From Arthrobacter oryzae (GTDB taxonomy: Bacteria; Actinomycetota; Actinomycetes; Actinomycetales; Micrococcaceae): a stretch of DNA of 64,000 nucleotides. The translations under genes were made by a program, and so were the position numbers. The stretch covers positions 62,001 to 126,000 of the forward strand of contig NZ_RBIR01000006.1 of assembly GCF_003634095.1 (NCBI RefSeq), in the 5' to 3' direction. Positions 8,345 to 17,382 of the stretch are shown here, piece after piece. The stretch's first letter is position 1; each line of letters starts with the position of its first letter. The notes below the pieces were generated by a model. It was given only the letters and a program-made list of their open reading frames with translations. It searched no databases and was not told the origin of the DNA.

Positions 8345-9799
8345 ATGCGACGTGTCGTAGCTTTTCTGTGTCTGGTGGAACTGACCAGCGGAATCCTGCA
8401 GGGCTACTACACGCCCATCCTCACCGACATCGCCCGGCACCTGGGGATCCACGACGCCGACGTCAACTGGTTCGAAGCCGCCCAGCTGATGGTCAGTGCC
8501 TTGGCGGTGCCTGTCCTGGCAAAGCTGGGCGACATGTACGGCCACCGGAGGGTTCTTTTGGTCTCCACGCTGGTTACGGCGGCGGCATCCTGGGGCGTCG
8601 CGCTTGCCCCGGACTTCTGGACCTTCCTGGCCGCCTGGTCCTTCCAAGGCTTCTATGTGGTCTGGCTCCCGCTGGAAATCGCACTCGTCTTCAGCCGCGT
8701 CCATCAGCTTCCCGACGGCGCCGCCCGCACCCGGCGCGCCGCCGGCATCCTGGTAGGCGCGCTGGAGTTCGGGGTCATCGCCGGCGCGCTCGCGGCCGGA
8801 GCGCTCGTGGAAGTCTTCGCCGGTCAGCTGCAGCTGGTGCTCCTGGTTCCCGCACTGGCCGTCTCCGCGTGCTGGTTCGCCATCCGGTTCGGCGTGCCGG
8901 AGTCCGTCGAACGTAGCGGCGGCCGGGTGGACACCCGCGGGTTCACGCTGCTCGCCGTCGGCCTGCTGCTCATCACCTCCGGGCTGACGTTCATGAGGCT
9001 CAATGGAGCCGGCGCGTGGTGGCCGTGGGTGCTCGTGGCCGCCGGCATCTTCGTCTTTGTTCCCTTCTCGCGGTTCGAGCTGCGCCAGGCCGACCCTCTC
9101 GTAGACATCCGGATGCTGCGGAACCCCTCGATGTGGCCGGTCCAGCTGACTGCAGGGCTCTTTGGAGTCTCCGTCTTGGGGGCCCAGGCTCCGCTGTCCA
9201 CCTTTGCCCGGACCGATCCCGCACTGCACGGCTACGGCCTCGGGCTGCGCGCCGGGCAGGTCTCCATCATCATCGGCGTCTACGTGCTGGCGCTGCTCGC
9301 GGGGGCGCTGCTATATCCGCTCGTGACGCGCAGGTTCACACCGCGCTGGACCCTCGTGGGCGCCGCGGCGCTCGTGGGCGTCGGGTATCTGTTGTTCCTG
9401 CCGTTTCACTCAAGCCTCGCCGAGACGCTGGCAAATATGGCGATCGCCGGCATCGGCTCCGGAGCGTTGGTGGCGGCGCTGCCCTCGGCCGCGGCCGCAG
9501 CGGCGCCGCTGAACCGCACCGCGATGGCCACAGGGCTGACCAACACCACCAAGACCGTCGGCGGGGCGTTCGCGTCCGCGGTGTTCGGGATTGCTTTGCT
9601 CAGCCATGCGCTGGCCGAGGCCGGTGCCGTGCCAGGCGATGGGCAGACCGCGGCACCCCTGGCCGGCTACCTCACGGTGTGGACCATCTGCGGAGTGACG
9701 GGCCTGGCCGCGGCCGCCGCCCTGGTCCTGGTGCCGCGGCTGGCGTTCTCCGACCGGGCCCCGGCCGCCGTCGAACCCCTACCGAGCGGCGCGCATTAG
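8345..9799 (+). CDS. MFS transporter (drug:proton antiporter type)
   Basis: 484 residues with about 14 hydrophobic segments (DHA2-like count). Motif A is partly visible as KLGDMYGHRRVLL after TM2, and ATGLTNTTKTVGGAFASAV near TM11-13 is typical of this class. It starts at ATG 8345. The substrate is unknown. It precedes the polymer cluster by about 400 bases on the same strand but is separated by a long, AT-richer intergenic region, so I do not assign it to that operon. Confidence 0.88.
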   Translation: MRRVVAFLCLVELTSGILQGYYTPILTDIARHLGIHDADVNWFEAAQLMVSALAVPVLAKLGDMYGHRRVLLVSTLVTAAASWGVALAPDFWTFLAAWSFQGFYVVWLPLEIALVFSRVHQLPDGAARTRRAAGILVGALEFGVIAGALAAGALVEVFAGQLQLVLLVPALAVSACWFAIRFGVPESVERSGGRVDTRGFTLLAVGLLLITSGLTFMRLNGAGAWWPWVLVAAGIFVFVPFSRFELRQADPLVDIRMLRNPSMWPVQLTAGLFGVSVLGAQAPLSTFARTDPALHGYGLGLRAGQVSIIIGVYVLALLAGALLYPLVTRRFTPRWTLVGAAALVGVGYLLFLPFHSSLAETLANMAIAGIGSGALVAALPSAAAAAAPLNRTAMATGLTNTTKTVGGAFASAVFGIALLSHALAEAGAVPGDGQTAAPLAGYLTVWTICGVTGLAAAAALVLVPRLAFSDRAPAAVEPLPSGAH

Positions 9800-10213
9800 C
9801 CCACGATTCCGCGGCAAACAGGACTAAGGACACTACCGTTCGCCGCTGCGTTCACGGGCGGATCGGATGCCGCCAAGTTTTCGAGTACACAGGCGCCGGA
9901 AGGACTCTCTGACGTCCCTCGAATCGGGTAGTTCTGCGGCCTTTCGGGCGAAAAAAACAGGTACCCGCTACTCAGGTGCCGTGAATTTCCTGAGACTACG
10001 ATAAGAGCCGTTAGGTAGTGGGGCAGCCACAGTTGAACTGCCCAGGTCATGAATAGAAAACCTCAAATAGGTGAAAAATACGGGCTCATTGAAAAAGATG
10101 GCCAGCGCGCCACAGTTGCCGCGCGGCTTCCTTTCCATGCCCGTCAATAGGGGGCCCGGGCTGTGTGCACGCCCAGGTACCTTGATTCGTCCGAAGTACG
10201 GGGGACACCGACA
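9800..10213. other. Intergenic region upstream of the polymer cluster
   Basis: A 414-base, AT-richer region without a convincing gene. It has a short inverted repeat GGGCAG / CTGCCC (10021-10043) and a TTGAAC hexamer at 10033-10038 with only poor -10 candidates after it. The promoter of the ectB-like operon is expected here but I cannot place it. The ribosome-binding site GGGGA before ATG 10214 is clear. Confidence 0.5.
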
Positions 10214-11485
10214 ATGGATATTTTTGAAAGTTTAGAATCAGAGGTTCGCTCTTATTGCCGCAGTTGGGACACGGTGTTCGACCGGGCCGCCGGCAGCTCG
10301 CTCTACAGCGAAGACGGCAGAGAGTATTTGGACTTCTTTTCTGGCGCCGGAGCCCTGAACTACGGCCACAACAACCCGGTGCTACTGCGGCCGCTGGTTG
10401 ATTACCTTCTTTCCGGATCGATTGTCCACTCCCTGGACATGAAGACGCCGGCCAAGAGGCGCTTCCTCGAGACCTTCCAGGAGTTGATTCTCAAACCCCG
10501 GAAGTTGGACTACAAAGTCATGTTCCCCGGCCCCACCGGAACGAACTCGGTGGAGGCGGCCCTGAAGCTGGCCCGTAAAGTGACCGGCAGGCCGCACATT
10601 GTCAGCTTCACCAATGCTTTCCACGGGATGACCCTGGGCTCACTGGCGGTCACGGGGAATTCCATGAAACGGCAGGGAGCCGGGGTTCCGCTCACGAACA
10701 CCTCGAGCATGCCCTATGACGGCTTCCTCGACGGCCAGGCGCCGGACTTCCTTTGGCTCCGGCATGCGCTGGAGGACAGCGGCTCCGGCCTCGACAAGCC
10801 CGCCGCGGTGATCGTGGAGACTGTCCAGGGCGAAGGCGGGCTCCGCGCCGCCCGGGCATCGTGGCTGCGCGGACTTTCGGAGCTGTGCCGCCAACACGAC
10901 GTCCTGCTGATCGTGGACGATGTCCAGGCCGGATGCGGACGCACAGGGACCTTCTTCAGTTTTGAGGATGCGGGCATCACCCCTGACATTGTCTGCCTGT
11001 CCAAGTCCATCTCCGGCTTTGGACTCCCTATGTCCCTGACGCTGTTCAAACCAGGCCTCGATATTTGGAAACCCGGCGAGCACAACGGGACATTCCGCGG
11101 ACACAACCCGGCTTTTGTGACGGGAACTGCTGCCCTGGAACACTACTGGCAGGACGGCAGATTTGAATTGAAAGTCGCCGGGCTGGTGTCGCAGCTGCAC
11201 GAGGGACTCGCGCGGCTCGCGGCAGGCGTCGACGGCGCTACCGTCCGCGGCCGGGGTTTGCTGGCGGGTGTCTGCTACCCCACGCCCGATACGGCGGAGA
11301 AGATTGCGGCTGAAGCGTTCGCCCGGGGCCTGCTGGTGGAAACCTCCGGCCCGCAGGGTGAGGTCCTCAAGACCATGCCCGCGCTGACCATCAGCCCGGA
11401 CGAGCTGGGGCGCGGACTCGACATCCTCGCTGAAGCCGCAGAATTTGTGACCGGAGCCCCGGTCCCTTTGGTATCCACTGTTTGA
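10214..11485 (+). CDS. L-2,4-diaminobutyrate:2-oxoglutarate aminotransferase (EctB type)
   Basis: 423 residues, the usual EctB length. It makes L-2,4-diaminobutyrate from aspartate 4-semialdehyde and glutamate. Family hallmarks: [18 protein letters not shown] at the N-terminus, [53 protein letters not shown] and the PLP lysine in [11 protein letters not shown] (K264). The start at 10214 is backed by GGGGA with 8-base spacing and by the family N-terminus. There is no ectA or ectC, so it is not an ectoine operon. It is followed by an aspartokinase and a Pls-like synthetase, making it the probable monomer supplier. Confidence 0.93.
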   Translation: MDIFESLESEVRSYCRSWDTVFDRAAGSSLYSEDGREYLDFFSGAGALNYGHNNPVLLRPLVDYLLSGSIVHSLDMKTPAKRRFLETFQELILKPRKLDYKVMFPGPTGTNSVEAALKLARKVTGRPHIVSFTNAFHGMTLGSLAVTGNSMKRQGAGVPLTNTSSMPYDGFLDGQAPDFLWLRHALEDSGSGLDKPAAVIVETVQGEGGLRAARASWLRGLSELCRQHDVLLIVDDVQAGCGRTGTFFSFEDAGITPDIVCLSKSISGFGLPMSLTLFKPGLDIWKPGEHNGTFRGHNPAFVTGTAALEHYWQDGRFELKVAGLVSQLHEGLARLAAGVDGATVRGRGLLAGVCYPTPDTAEKIAAEAFARGLLVETSGPQGEVLKTMPALTISPDELGRGLDILAEAAEFVTGAPVPLVSTV

Positions 11486-11580
11486 GCATCCGCGCAGGGC
11501 CCCTGACGGGCCCCGTGCAGAAGGCCCTCTACGGCGGTAAAGACCGCTCGCAAGAATCGATGCAGATTTCGGGGAGAGAA

Positions 11581-13032
11581 ATGGCTACCCGCAAGGCAAC
11601 AGAGGCCAACGATTGTGATCTAGAAGAAATGGGCGAGGTGATTCCGCCGGGAAGCGTCATTGTGCAAAAGTTCGGCGGCTCGTCACTGGCGGACGCCGCG
11701 GGAATCATCCGTGCGGCCGAGCGCATCGCCAAGACGCGGGCGAACGGATACCGGGTGGTAGCGGTGGTCTCCGCCATGGGGGACACCACCGATGAACTCT
11801 GCGACCTCGCCGCCGAGGTATCCACCCGGCCGCTTCCAGTGGACCTCGATGCCCTTCTGAGCATCGGCGAACTCGTGTCCTCGGCACTGTTGGCGATCGC
11901 CCTGGCAGAACTGGGCCAGGTGCCCCGCACCTTTACCGGCAGTGAGGCGGGCCTCATCACCGACAGCATTCATGGCAAGGCCCACATCACCGATGTCAGG
12001 CCGGATCGCGTCCGCACCTGCTTGGCTCACGGCGAAGTCCCTATCGTTGCCGGCTTCCAGGGCAGGACCAAGAAGCGGAAAAGGGTCACCACCCTCGGAC
12101 GTGGTGGCTCGGACCTCACTGCGGTCGCGCTTGCCGCAGCACTCGAGGCCGGCATGTGTGAAATATATACAGACGTCGACGGCGTCTACACGGCGGACCC
12201 CCGGGTGGTCCCGGCGGCGCGAAAGATAGAAGTCCTCTCAAGCGAGGAAATGCTGGAATTCGCGGCTTCCGGCTGCAAGGTCCTGCATCTGCGGTGCGTT
12301 GAATATGCCCGGCGCTTCGGCATTCCGATCCATGTAAGGTCCTCGTTCGTCCCGGAGCCGGGAACTTTGATTCTGCCGGGTCTTGATGGCCGGTCACGCC
12401 GTCAGCCCGCGCGGGAGCAGGCGCTGGTGACCAGCGTAGAGGGCGTCAACTCGTCTTCGAAAATAGTCGTTGTTGGAATTCCGGACCAACCTGACAGCAT
12501 CGCGCGCGTCTTCGAGGTGTTGTCCCGGTCCGGGGCGGACGTCCAGACAGTAGTCCAAAATGCGGCAGGCCCAGACTCGAGCCGGTCCGACGTTGCCCTG
12601 CTACTTCCTGAAGCCCAGGCAGTTCCGGCCCTGGCCGTGCTGAACGCCGCGAAGGGAACCATAGGATTCCAGGGTTTGCAGCACGATAGCCACGTGGGCC
12701 GGGTGTCCGTCACCGGTCTGGGCATGCGGTCCTCCCCGGAGATCTTCTGCACCTTCCTGAAAGCCCTTTCGGACGCCGACGTCGAACCGGATCTGGTCGA
12801 CATCTCCGAGACCTGCTTGGGGGCCGTCACACACACCGACAGGCTCGCGGATGCCGAACGTGCTGTCCGCCGGGCGTTCGGCATCACCAAATCGGGCGAG
12901 GACGCCACGGCGGGCCGCGCCGGCAGCCTCACAGTCACCGTTGGCCCCCCGGTCGGCACATGGGTTCCCATATCCGGCCGCGATTTGACCCACGTCCCGC
13001 GGGACGACAGAGCTGTGGCACGCCACTTCTAG
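11581..13032 (+). CDS. Aspartokinase, cluster-specific, probably feedback-deregulated
   Basis: 483 residues from ATG 11581 (preceded by GGGGAG); ATG 11560 or TTG 11482, which overlaps the ectB-like stop, are alternative starts. Phosphorylates aspartate, the first step toward aspartate semialdehyde. The kinase motif VQKFGGSSLADA is at about residue 27-38, GRGGSDLTAVALAAAL and YTDVDGVYTADPR follow, and two C-terminal ACT domains occupy about 290-450. Aligned without gaps to C. glutamicum LysC as I remember it, the positions where feedback-resistant mutations occur differ: A279 is Ile307, S301 is Ala329, T308 is Ser336, T311 is Ala339, R320 is Val348, T380 is Ile408; G345 and S381 are kept. The acidic and Lys-rich N-terminal extension of about 25 residues is unusual. 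It sits 15 bases before the synthetase gene. Confidence 0.92.
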   Translation: MATRKATEANDCDLEEMGEVIPPGSVIVQKFGGSSLADAAGIIRAAERIAKTRANGYRVVAVVSAMGDTTDELCDLAAEVSTRPLPVDLDALLSIGELVSSALLAIALAELGQVPRTFTGSEAGLITDSIHGKAHITDVRPDRVRTCLAHGEVPIVAGFQGRTKKRKRVTTLGRGGSDLTAVALAAALEAGMCEIYTDVDGVYTADPRVVPAARKIEVLSSEEMLEFAASGCKVLHLRCVEYARRFGIPIHVRSSFVPEPGTLILPGLDGRSRRQPAREQALVTSVEGVNSSSKIVVVGIPDQPDSIARVFEVLSRSGADVQTVVQNAAGPDSSRSDVALLLPEAQAVPALAVLNAAKGTIGFQGLQHDSHVGRVSVTGLGMRSSPEIFCTFLKALSDADVEPDLVDISETCLGAVTHTDRLADAERAVRRAFGITKSGEDATAGRAGSLTVTVGPPVGTWVPISGRDLTHVPRDDRAVARHF

Positions 13033-13047
13033 CGAAGGAGCTAAAGG

Positions 13048-16000
13048 ATGGGCAAGACCGCGAGGATCGGCAACAGCCTCACCAGACCCCCGGAGTTGCG
13101 CGGAAAAATGTCGACAATTGGCGGTGTGGACGGGGGAGCCGTGTTGACGTCGGCCGCGCCGGATCAGTCCGCGCGCTGGCGCCAGGGCGAGCGCCTGGAA
13201 CAGCTTTTTGAGGATCGCTGTGACAGCCTGCTGGAACAGGGGCTCGAGGGCCAGATCGCCGTGGATGCCGGGGACGTTGTCCTGACGTATACGGAGCTGG
13301 ATGAACGGGCGAATCAGGTGGCGCGGCAACTCCTGGTGAGCGGTGCCCGGCCGGGCGACCGCATTGCGTTGCTCTTTGACCAGCCGTGGCGGGCTTACGT
13401 GGCGATGCTTGCCGTCCTGAAGATCCACGCCGCCTACGTTCCCCTGGATCCGGGATTTCCCCCGGACCGTCTCCAGTACATTGTTGAAGACGCCAATGCG
13501 GCAATGATCCTTTCACTCTCACACCTGAGGGACCTGGTGCCCGAGGTTGCTGCCGTCACGGTGTGTCTTGATGAGGTACAGGCCCAGACCGACGCCCAGG
13601 ACACTGCCCGCCTGGGCGTTGGAGACCATGGCGGCACCAAGGATGAACTGGCGTACATCATTTACACCTCCGGTTCGACGGGCCGGCCGAAGGGCGTCGC
13701 GGTGGAGCAGGCCAGTATCTGCAATTTCGTCCGGGTGGCCTCAGACAACTACGGCATTGAGCCCACGGACCGGGTGTACCAGGGCATGACGATCGCCTTC
13801 GATTTTTCGGTGGAAGAAATCTGGGTCGCCTGGATGGTCGGAGCCACCCTGGTGCCAAAGCCGGGACGCTCCAGCCTGCTGGGTGCGGAGCTCGCGGAGT
13901 TTCTGCAGGAGAAGCGAATCACGGCTCTTTGCTGCGTTCCAACGCTTCTGGCCACGCTTGAGGAAGACCTGCCCGGCCTGCGGTTCCTGCTGGTCTCCGG
14001 TGAGGCGTGTCCGAAGGACCTCGTCATGCGCTGGCACCGCCCAGGCCGCCGTTTCCTGAATGTCTACGGCCCCACCGAGGCGACGGTGACGGCCACGTGG
14101 TCGGTCCTGGACCCGGACACGCCCGTGTCGCTCGGCGTGCCGCTGCCGACATACTCGGCGGTCATCCTTGACCCCGGCGAGAGCCGTGTGCTGCCCCATG
14201 GTGAAGCTGGTGAAATAGGCCTTGCCGGGGTGGGCCTCGCGCGGGGATACGTGAACCGCCAGGACCTGACGGACCGGGCGTTTGTGCCGGATTTCCTGGG
14301 AATCGGGAACAATCCCTCGGGCCGGATATATCGCACCGGAGATCTCGGACGGGTCAACGACGACGGGGAGCTTGAGTACTTCGGCCGGATCGACACCCAA
14401 GTCAAGATCCGCGGCTACCGCATCGAGCTAAGCGAAATAGAATCGGTCCTGCTGCAGCTCCCCGGAATTGCCCAGGCGGTCGTTCAGACCTTTGAGCCGC
14501 AGCCCGGAACGCTGGAACTGGCCGCCTACTACACCGTCCGCCAAGACGTCGCGGGCGTCGATGCCCGTGACCTCCACCAGATGTTGCGCACCAGGCTTCC
14601 CGGGTACATGGTTCCGGCCTATTTTGAAGAGCTCGACGCCCTCCCCATGATGGCCAGCGACAAGGTGGACCGGAAGCGGCTGCCGCGCCCGGAGCACAGG
14701 ATCAGCGGAGCGTCCGCCGGCTCGTTTACCGCCCCGTCGACCGCCGCCGAAACGGCCCTTGCCCTGCAGCTGGGCGCCGTGCTGAATCTGGACAAGGTCT
14801 CTGCCGACGCGCATTTCTTCAACGATCTGGGCGGGGACTCGTTGTTGATGGCGCGGTTCTGCGCCCGCATCAGGAAAGAAACCGCCCTGCCGCCGGCAGC
14901 CATGCAGGATATTTACGAGAACCCGACGGTACGGCAGCTTGCCGCTGCCCTCGAGGCCCGGCACAGCGAATCGGTCGACAGCCCGGTCCTGCCGCAGCCC
15001 GGCCCTGCGCCCGCGGCACCGGCGCGCCCGGTGAGCTCCTTCCAATACGCTTTCTGCGGTGTCATTCAATTGATGGTCTTCCTGAGCTACACGATGTACA
15101 CCGCCTGGATCCTGGTCTTCGGCTATGAATGGACGCTGGGCGGAACCACCCTCCTTGACATGTGGCTTCGCACCATGGGTTTCGGTGCCGCCGTGTTCGT
15201 GGTCCTGTCCGTGACACCGATCATCGCCAAATGGGTCCTCGTCGGGCGGTGGAAGCCGGGCAGCATCCGGATATGGAGCGTGGCCTATCTCCGCTTCTGG
15301 GTCGTCAAGACACTGACGAGGGCAAACCCACTCGCGATGTTCGTCGGCTCGCCGATTTATGTCGTGTACCTTCGGCTCCTGGGCGCAAAGATCGGCAAGG
15401 GGGTGGTCATTTTCGACCGCCACGTGCCCGCATGCCCGGACCTGCTGACCATCGGCGACCATACCGTCATCCACAAAGACACCTGGGTCCTGTGCTACCG
15501 GGCGCTCGCGGGGAACATCGAGATGGGCCCGGTGACGCTGGGCAGGAACGTCCTCGTCTCCGAGAGGTGCACCTTGGACATTCATACCTCGATGGGCGAT
15601 GACAGCCAGCTCGGACATGCGTCATCGCTGCAGGCAGGCCAGGCCGTCCCTGCGGGAGAGGTGTGGCACGGGTCCCCCGCCGTACGGGCCAGCGCCAATT
15701 ACCGGCGGGTCCCGGCAGCCCAGTGCACCACCCGCAGGCGCGTCACTTACAGCCTGCTCCAGCTGTTCAACCGTCTGGTCCTGGTTGTTCCGGCAGCCGT
15801 CCTCGGGCTGGCCGCGTTCCTGCCGTCCTACCTCGACTCCGGGCACCTGCAATTGGGCGCCGTCTCGTTCTTCGTCGATGTTGTGGCCGTGACCCTATTG
15901 GTGTTCATTGGCGGGCTGATCTTCGGTCTGGTGGGCGTCATCTGCGTTCCGCGTTTGCTGAACCGCTTCCTCAAGCCTGATGTGGTCTATCCGCTTTACG

Positions 16001-17370
16001 GCTGGCACTATTCGATCCATCGGCTGATCGTCCGCCTCTCGAACATCAGGCTGTACAAGGACATCTTCGGCGACAGTTCCTACATCGTGCACTACCTGCG
16101 GGCCCTCGGCTGGGACCTGGGCAAGGTGCAGCAGACAGGATCAAACTTCGGCCCCACGCTGGCCCACGAGTCGCCCTTCCTGTCCTCGGTAGGGACAGGC
16201 ACCATGGTGTCAGACGGCCTGAACGTCATGAATGCCGACTACACCGACTCGTCCTTCAGGCTCTCGCGGGTCCACATCGCCGGCCACAACTTCCTGGGAA
16301 ACAGCATCACCTTTCCGATCGGCGCGCGTGCGGGCGAGAACTGCCTCCTGGCCACCAAGGTGATGATTCCGATCGACGGCCCGCTCCGGAGGGACGTGGG
16401 GTTGCTGGGCTCGCCCGCATTCGAAATTCCCCGGTCCGTTCAGCGCGACGCCGAGTTCGACGAACTCAAGATCGCGGACGCCATGAACCGGCTCCTCCCG
16501 GCCAAGAACCGGTACAACATCGTGAGCATGGTGCTCTTCGTGGCCGTGCGCTGGGTCATCGTGCTCGCTGCCACGCTCGCCGGCGCAGTTGGCGTGTCGG
16601 CCCACAGCTTCCTCGGTGTGCTGGCAGTCGCGGGGGCAATGCTTGCCCTGGTGGTGTTCCGCGCGCTGTTCACCATTTTGGTGGAGCGTTCGGTGATGGG
16701 CTTCCGTCGTTTGAAGCCGCAGTACTGCTCCATCTACGATCCCTACTTTTGGCGGCATGAACGCCTTTGGAAGCTGCTGGCCCTGGCGCCCCTCCACGGG
16801 ACCCCCTTCAAGCCCCTGATCTGGCGAATGATGGGCGTCAAGGTGGGCAAGCGGCTCTACGACGCCGGCATGAACATGCCGGAAAAGACCCTGGTCACGA
16901 TTGGCGATGACTGTACCTTCAACGAGGGCGTCCACATTCAGGGGCACTCGATGGAGGACGGGACGTTCAAGTCCGGCTACGTCGTGATCGGCAACCGGTG
17001 CTCCCTCGGCGTGGAAGCCTTCATCAACTACGGGGCGACGATGCACGATGGCTCGACGCTAAGAGCCGATTCCCTCCTGATGAAAGGCGAGGACGTCCCG
17101 GAGAATGCGACATATTTCGGGAACCCGGCGCGCGAGGCAACGAGCCTCGTTGCACCCCAACCCCTCGAGGCCGCTGTCTCCAGCGGCGTCCGTCACAGCG
17201 GGCCCCGCCACCGGGAGGCTGTCGCGGCGTCCGGTGGACTGCTGCGACTCTCGCGGGGAAGCCGCCGGGGAGGCCACGGAAGCCACAGCGCCCACGGAAG
17301 CAACATCGCTCACGAAGGCCACAAGACACCCAAGGCGTCGCGGACCAAGGCCGGGCTGCAGGGTTCCTAA
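13048..17370 (+). CDS. Pls/PosA-type membrane NRPS, putative poly-diaminobutyrate synthetase
   Basis: 1440 residues; start ATG 13048 preceded by GGAG at 7-base spacing. Domain order matches epsilon-poly-lysine synthetase: adenylation domain (about 45-560; TSGSTGRPKG near 206, FDFS with D252, YGPTEAT, YRTGDLG, ASDKVDRKRLP), a thiolation domain (about 570-645; GGDSLL with Ser598), then a membrane part from about 665 with six or so transmembrane segments in pairs separating three left-handed beta-helix/acyltransferase-like soluble domains (about 780-890, 1010-1140, 1255-1345). There are no ordinary condensation, epimerase or thioesterase domains. Acidic residues D252 and E256 at the A-domain pocket positions suit a diamino substrate. 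The last 90 residues are a basic, His/Ser-rich tail. With the ectB-like and aspartokinase genes it probably polymerises L-2,4-diaminobutyrate; lysine or another diamino acid is the alternative. Confidence 0.88.
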   Translation: MGKTARIGNSLTRPPELRGKMSTIGGVDGGAVLTSAAPDQSARWRQGERLEQLFEDRCDSLLEQGLEGQIAVDAGDVVLTYTELDERANQVARQLLVSGARPGDRIALLFDQPWRAYVAMLAVLKIHAAYVPLDPGFPPDRLQYIVEDANAAMILSLSHLRDLVPEVAAVTVCLDEVQAQTDAQDTARLGVGDHGGTKDELAYIIYTSGSTGRPKGVAVEQASICNFVRVASDNYGIEPTDRVYQGMTIAFDFSVEEIWVAWMVGATLVPKPGRSSLLGAELAEFLQEKRITALCCVPTLLATLEEDLPGLRFLLVSGEACPKDLVMRWHRPGRRFLNVYGPTEATVTATWSVLDPDTPVSLGVPLPTYSAVILDPGESRVLPHGEAGEIGLAGVGLARGYVNRQDLTDRAFVPDFLGIGNNPSGRIYRTGDLGRVNDDGELEYFGRIDTQVKIRGYRIELSEIESVLLQLPGIAQAVVQTFEPQPGTLELAAYYTVRQDVAGVDARDLHQMLRTRLPGYMVPAYFEELDALPMMASDKVDRKRLPRPEHRISGASAGSFTAPSTAAETALALQLGAVLNLDKVSADAHFFNDLGGDSLLMARFCARIRKETALPPAAMQDIYENPTVRQLAAALEARHSESVDSPVLPQPGPAPAAPARPVSSFQYAFCGVIQLMVFLSYTMYTAWILVFGYEWTLGGTTLLDMWLRTMGFGAAVFVVLSVTPIIAKWVLVGRWKPGSIRIWSVAYLRFWVVKTLTRANPLAMFVGSPIYVVYLRLLGAKIGKGVVIFDRHVPACPDLLTIGDHTVIHKDTWVLCYRALAGNIEMGPVTLGRNVLVSERCTLDIHTSMGDDSQLGHASSLQAGQAVPAGEVWHGSPAVRASANYRRVPAAQCTTRRRVTYSLLQLFNRLVLVVPAAVLGLAAFLPSYLDSGHLQLGAVSFFVDVVAVTLLVFIGGLIFGLVGVICVPRLLNRFLKPDVVYPLYGWHYSIHRLIVRLSNIRLYKDIFGDSSYIVHYLRALGWDLGKVQQTGSNFGPTLAHESPFLSSVGTGTMVSDGLNVMNADYTDSSFRLSRVHIAGHNFLGNSITFPIGARAGENCLLATKVMIPIDGPLRRDVGLLGSPAFEIPRSVQRDAEFDELKIADAMNRLLPAKNRYNIVSMVLFVAVRWVIVLAATLAGAVGVSAHSFLGVLAVAGAMLALVVFRALFTILVERSVMGFRRLKPQYCSIYDPYFWRHERLWKLLALAPLHGTPFKPLIWRMMGVKVGKRLYDAGMNMPEKTLVTIGDDCTFNEGVHIQGHSMEDGTFKSGYVVIGNRCSLGVEAFINYGATMHDGSTLRADSLLMKGEDVPENATYFGNPAREATSLVAPQPLEAAVSSGVRHSGPRHREAVAASGGLLRLSRGSRRGGHGSHSAHGSNIAHEGHKTPKASRTKAGLQGS

Positions 17371-17382
17371 CGGGAGAGTAGC

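Noticed and set aside
9796..10050. 84-codon minus-strand frame upstream of the polymer cluster
   Set aside because: No RBS, no recognisable protein pattern and overlaps the likely promoter region.
10214..17370. Ectoine biosynthesis or siderophore cluster, suggested by the EctB-type gene
   Set aside because: There is no ectA, ectC or ectD nearby, no hydroxylase or siderophore transporter, and the NRPS has no condensation domain but the Pls membrane architecture.
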